Positions 59,673-64,000 of a stretch of DNA of 64,000 bases are shown here, piece by piece. Below the pieces are notes generated by a model. It worked only from the letters and a program-made list of their open reading frames with translations. It was not told the DNA's origin and searched no databases. The stretch is taken from contig OZ035961.1 of the NCBI GenBank assembly GCA_964034945.1, positions 5,810,001-5,874,000 of the forward strand. The letters are read 5' to 3'. Position numbers and translations under genes: made by a program. The DNA is from Chrysopilus asiliformis (Eukaryota > Arthropoda > Insecta > Diptera > Rhagionidae). Position 1 is the first letter of the stretch, and the number at the start of each line of letters is the position of its first letter.

Positions 59673-60247
59673 GCTATAATTGACAAGGGCCAATCGTCAA
59701 AAATCCTATATATGATGACAGATAAAATGTTTATTTGAAAAAATCCATTTGTTTAGAAGAGGGGGAAAAGAGTGATCCGACTGGATTTTGATATATGGAA
59801 CACTTATGTAAGATCATATTCTAAACACATTTTATCTCTATAAATTTTTCGATATCATCCACAGTTTTCGGGGAAACAGCAAAAGTATTCCATTTGTATA
59901 GGAGGGGGCGGAGAATGAGTGGTCCAACAGGATTTTGATGTATGTATGAGTTATGTAAAATCCTATTCTAAATACATTCTACCATTATAAATTTTTCAAT
60001 ATGACTCACCGTTTTCGAGAAAATTGCAAAGAACTGTTTCGTTTGGATGAAGGAATGGCCTGATTTTGCCCGTTCAACAACTTATCCTTACTATTTATGA
60101 GAAACCTAGCTATATTTCAAGTCTCTGGCTCACTTCTTTCAAAAGCTATGGTGTTCACTGACTACTGGACAGACGGATGGACGGACGGACGCACGGACGG
60201 ACGTGCGGAAATCAAAATCTTATGTCATCCCAAACATCCTGGTTTAG
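59673..60247 (+). mobile_element. Mini-me-like family 2 copy, left part
   Basis: AGCTATAATTGACAAGGGCC, GACTGGATTTTGATATATGG, CCGTTTTCGAGAAAATTGC and a GGACGGACGGACGCACGGAC tract (60179-60198), then TCATCCCAAACATCCTGG. The GTCCGATTTTT..CGACGATTGGT end of the family appears only at about 61345-61364, after the inserted palindromic element. A segment with TGTATGGATGAG-type wording is present twice (59780 and 59937), so two copies may be merged. Confidence 0.65.
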
Positions 60248-60355
60248 TTCATTTTTTAACCAACTTCCAAAAAGGAAAAGGTTCTCAATTCGACCTGAAT
60301 GTTTTTTTTAAATGTATGTTCACGCTTAACTTTTTACTGGGTTGACCGATTTTTA

Positions 60356-61337
60356 CCTATGTGAACTTGGCTTGCGAAGTGCGGAAACTCGAAATAAAAT
60401 TTATATGAAAAAATTGTACTAAAATTGTACTAAATTGTACTGCATTTAAAAAAAATTGTACTCGAAAGGATTCGACAGAAATTAAAAATTGAAAAAAGAC
60501 CAGCCGGCAGTTTTCGGGAGAAATGTTTTTGATGCAGAATAATTGTACTAAAATTGTACTAAATTGTACCGCAAAGGAATAAAATTGTACTCGTTCAGGT
60601 TCCTCGGAAATTGAAAAAAATCGAAAAAAACGATTTTTCGCGAGAAATCGGCAGTCTTGTTTCGGAAGGAAAAAATGTTTCTGCAGAATAATTGTACTAA
60701 AATTGTACTAAATTGTACCGCAAAGAAAAAAAAGTGTACTAGTACAGTTTTCTCAAAAATCGAAAAAAAAAAATCTTTTGGTTTCGGAAGAAATTTTTTT
60801 TCGTAGAATAATTGTACTAAAATTGTACTAAATTGTACCACAAAGGAAAAAAATCGTACCCGTTCAAGTTCCTCGGAAATTGAAAAAAAATCGAAAAAAA
60901 CGATTTTTCGCGAGAAATCGGCAGTCTTGTTTCGGAAGGAAAAAATGTTTCTGCAGAATAATTGTACTAAAATTGTACTAAATTGTACCGCAAAGAAAAA
61001 AAAGTGTACTAGTACAGTTTTCTCAAAAATCGAAAAAAAAAATATTTTTTGGTTTCGGAAGAAATTTTTTTTCGTAGAATAATTGTACTAAAATTGTACA
61101 AGTACAATTTTTTTCCTTTGTGGTACAATTTAGTACAATTTTAGTACAATTATTCTGCATCAAAAAACATTTCTCCCGAAAACTGCCGGCTGGTCTTTTT
61201 TCAATTTTTAATTTCTGTCGAATCCTTTCGAGTACAATTTTTTTAAAATGCAGTACAATTTAGTACAATTTTAGTACAATTTTTTCATGTAAATTTTATT
61301 TCGAGTTTCCGCACTTCGCAAGCCAAGTTCAGATAGG
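60356..61337. mobile_element. Palindromic element packed with ATTGTAC motifs
   Basis: The left arm (60356-60594) and right arm (61103-61337) are inverted copies, ending CCTATGTGAACTTGGCTTGC and the inverse of CCTATCTGAACTTGGCTTGC. Between them lie two tandem units of about 269 bp (starts near 60592 and 60861). Every subunit ends with the triplet AATTGTACTAAAATTGTAC, TAAATTGTAC. About eight such clusters occur, two on the opposite strand. It is non-coding and sits inside family 2 DNA. Class unknown. Confidence 0.8.
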
Positions 61338-61344
61338 TCCGATT

Positions 61345-61410
61345 TTTGTGTTCGACGATTGGTCCCCAACCCTTCATTTAAAAGTATGACGTATTTTATG
61401 GGCAGCCCTC
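61345..61410 (+). repeat. Family 2 tail and ATGACGTATTTTATGG motif
   Basis: GTGTTCGACGATTGGT (61349-61364) is family 2 wording resumed after the palindromic insertion. It is followed by AAGTATGACGTATTTTATGG (61382-61401) and GCAGCCCTC, the dispersed motif also seen at 1273, 17820 and 57760. Confidence 0.5.
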
Positions 61411-64000
61411 TTATAAATCATCGAATCATACGTCTTATTTCCAAGTAAATTTCACAGCAGTGTTTTTTAAATTTGTGCTCGTACCATAAATTTAAAAAAA
61501 TTACTCATTCAAAAAAAAAAAAAAGAAAATTCTGCTACTCAAAAAATAAATAAAGCAATAAATTTTTGATGGATCTTTATTTCAAAAGTTCTTCTTTTGT
61601 ATAAATTCGTTTAGGAAAAGCATTTTTCTTCTTATTTGACAATTGAACCGTACAAGATTCATGTACGCTACCTACAACACACGAAATTACATTTTCACAA
61701 ATCATTTTGTTTAATATCCTGTGAAAATTACCGACCTTATCGAATAATAGAAGAACATGATGAAACTGTTGAATACTTTGAGTTTTTTTCCCACAGGCTC
61801 AGGAAAATATACAGAATCGCATCAGTCGTAACTCAGTGAGCAATAATTTTCAGTTAGGGGGGGAAGAAATCCAGTGAAAATTTCACTAGGACTGATCTCA
61901 TCAGACGACGATACGTTGTCTTCCAATTGGACAAAAATATATTCACCTGGAAAATGAAAGCAAAAAAAAAAATGTTTTTTTTTTCTTTATAAAATAAGAA
62001 AATAATAATGATATTATTTTTATTATTCTTATTATCTTTCTTCGATGTTTGTTGTGACTTTGACTGGTAAACAAGTAAATTTCAATAGAGATGATGTGAT
62101 AAAATGCGGGAAATTCAAGATGAGTTCTAGGGAATTGGATGGATGGATGCTGATGTGAAAGCGGAAAAATAACATTCTTAAATTTCTTACACCATCCAAT
62201 GATCTCCTTTATCATTCGGGAAATTCTTGTGTTTTTCCGCTCAAACTTCATTCATTAAGAGACACTTGAAACGAACAAACACGTCTAGATACTTCTCTGT
62301 AGATTTTGAATGGCAAAAGGTGAGAGTTATATACTGGTAGCAAAGGTAATATGAATGGATGGGTTTGGGATAGTGGTTGTTATGGGCATGGAAGGAGAGA
62401 TGGTTCAAGGGCATTTTGTTATAAAAGGGACGACGATGAACAAATGTGAGGAACTCTGCCATTCATTTTGATGTTTCACAATTAAGTCCTCCTGTGCAAA
62501 CAAATTTGTTGTATACAAGTGATTACACTTGTTTCCTAGTAGAGGGTCGGGAGGGGGCGAGGATTGCTTTTTTTTTCTTTTGAAAACGAAAAGTGCTGGA
62601 GAGAGAGATGTTCAAGGATCACGAGATCGAGAATTGGGAATCAGGAAGAGAGCATTAGGAGCGAGGAAATCTTTAAGTAAAATAGCGGAAAAACAAGGAC
62701 AAGTGAGATTAAGCCGAAAAGAAAGGTGGGAAATGGGTAACAAACAGGAAAAATGGGAGAAAAAGAAACAGATTCTTATTGTTACGTGAATATGAAGAGA
62801 AGCTCAACCAGGAAATAAAAGTTAGGAAAAAATGTGGACAAAAAAAAACGACAGAAAAAAAAAAATAAAATAATGGCGAATGGTAAAGGTTTAGTGCTTT
62901 CAACGTTTTTTTTTTCTTTTTCCTTCTATTTGCCCTCGGGAAACGTGAATAGTAATTAGTGACGATTTTTCTGTCAGTATATAAGCTGCACACGGGGATT
63001 GCTTGCTATTTGCTTTTTTATACTGGCGAAATGAAAATATTTAAAAGCCATGGCGGCGCTACAACAGTTAAACCTGACGGGTGTGCGATGCGGTGCAAAA
63101 CGATGGCCTAGAGTTCTATGGTGGTCGAGGTGCCCGGCATATCTTGGCGTGCGTGCAGGTAAATGGTGTTGCGGTAATTCTGTATAATTGTACTATATAT
63201 TCTCATTTATTACCGGTGGTGGTGTTTTTTTTTGTTCTATGTTCCATTTCTTGGTTCCTGTGATGTTTACGTTTAACCTTATAAATTGTAAGATAGGAAC
63301 ACCGATAAGAAACTGTTTTTGAGATATTAACATAATTGGGTTGATGATTGATTGAGTTGATGTTAATGTAACCGCGTAAATAAAACGGATAAAATGTAAT
63401 TCAGTTTTACTAACAATTGCTATATCCTATTTATTATTGTACACGTACACACAATACGTCCAACGTAACGTATATTGATCATTATTGGCGGAAGCTTTCA
63501 ACATTGGGTTTTAAGGTAAATATCGGACGTTTTTGTTTGGGAATTGTTTATTATATCATTGCCATTCGGCGTTTGAATTTGACCTAAACAGGGAATAAAG
63601 GACAAAGGATCTCTGTAACATTCGGTAATTTGAATTGCTACGATAACGCAACAATAGACGGCTGAATACTTGGAAATGACAACACACTGGTAAACACATA
63701 TAATTAAGGATAGGTAGACTGCGTTTAATTTGCAAGTAAATTGAATTGTAATGGGAATAACTTTGTTTAGAATTCATATTTCAGTGTGTTTAAAAATGTT
63801 TTTAGGCTTCTTTTTCTTGTTCTTTTTCACAGAGAAAAAATATTTGATGTGAACATCAAGTGACTTTCTAATAAAAAACTAGAATTTGCACCAAGCTTCA
63901 CCCGGCTAAAAGCGTACGCAGAACAAAATCTAGGAAAATAAAATTCAGTTGGTTATAAGTTAGATAAGGCGGACTGTGCTTGTCTTTGGAGTTTTTTCTT
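61411..64000. other. Unassigned, partly purine-rich
   Basis: About 62550-62870 is strongly GA-rich on the plus strand (AGAGAGAG, GGAAATGGG, AAAGAAAC), giving a Lys/Arg/Glu-rich 86-codon frame at 62529-62789 that reflects composition. No gene or repeat end was recognised up to the window end. Confidence 0.5.

Noticed and set aside
62529..62789. Basic 86-codon frame
   Set aside because: It lies in a GA-rich tract whose composition alone yields Lys/Arg/Glu codons without stops.

Overview
The window looks like non-coding nuclear DNA from an insect, most likely a fly (Diptera). It is AT-rich and full of poly-A/T runs and TA-rich microsatellites. I found no host protein-coding gene, rRNA or tRNA that I can defend. 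The dipteran inference rests on two things. One is several families of 'mini-me'-like elements: terminal TATACYC...GRGTATA-type hairpins plus an internal GTCY (GTCC/GTCT) microsatellite, the arrangement known from dipteran mini-me elements. The other is a DD41D 'rosa'-type mariner relative, a group first known from tephritid flies. Neither is proof, and the species is not identifiable from the sequence alone.

Layout. 1-5.5 kb: scattered repeat fragments, a short (CCATAAAATACGTC) foldback, a mini-me-like element nested inside another repeat (3.9-4.83 kb), and a PIF/Harbinger-like element with TAA target duplication (4.97-5.49 kb). 7-9 kb: a deleted mini-me-like copy, a Harbinger-like MITE with TTA duplication, a perfect 58-bp-arm hairpin, and an element with GGGGATTCATG ends. 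12 kb: a TTAA-flanked MITE split by a mini-me-like copy. 14.7-15.5 kb: a hAT element with an exact 8-bp target duplication, carrying a 5'-truncated LINE reverse-transcriptase tail. 17-32 kb: two TTAA MITEs, two of three 272-bp CACT-ended MITEs, a 2.37-kb palindrome with 1.1-kb arms, an N-terminal rosa fragment and a TTAA-flanked 517-bp element. 35-39 kb: nested repeats and a DD41D-like deletion derivative. 41 kb: a decayed DD34D mariner. 43.7-51.2 kb: the third CACT MITE, a 40-bp-TIR MITE, and a mini-me-like copy with a long (ACGGACAG)n array. 52.4-53.3 kb: a rosa element keeping its whole catalytic domain but lacking most of its DNA-binding region. 55.4-56.0 kb: a 17-bp minisatellite with an 18-unit higher-order period. 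60.3-61.3 kb: a palindromic element packed with ATTGTAC motifs.

Functionally this is a transposon graveyard with several young insertions. The elements do not form a pathway. What they share is nesting order, which gives relative ages: mini-me-like copies sit inside older repeats and inside a TTAA MITE, while a hAT element, foldbacks, a minisatellite and the ATTGTAC element sit inside mini-me-like copies. No conserved undescribed gene system is visible. The most unusual items are the 272-bp CACT MITE with 2-bp non-TA duplications, the 1.1-kb-arm palindrome, and the ATTGTAC element. All coordinates and identities were read by eye; family assignments need database comparison.
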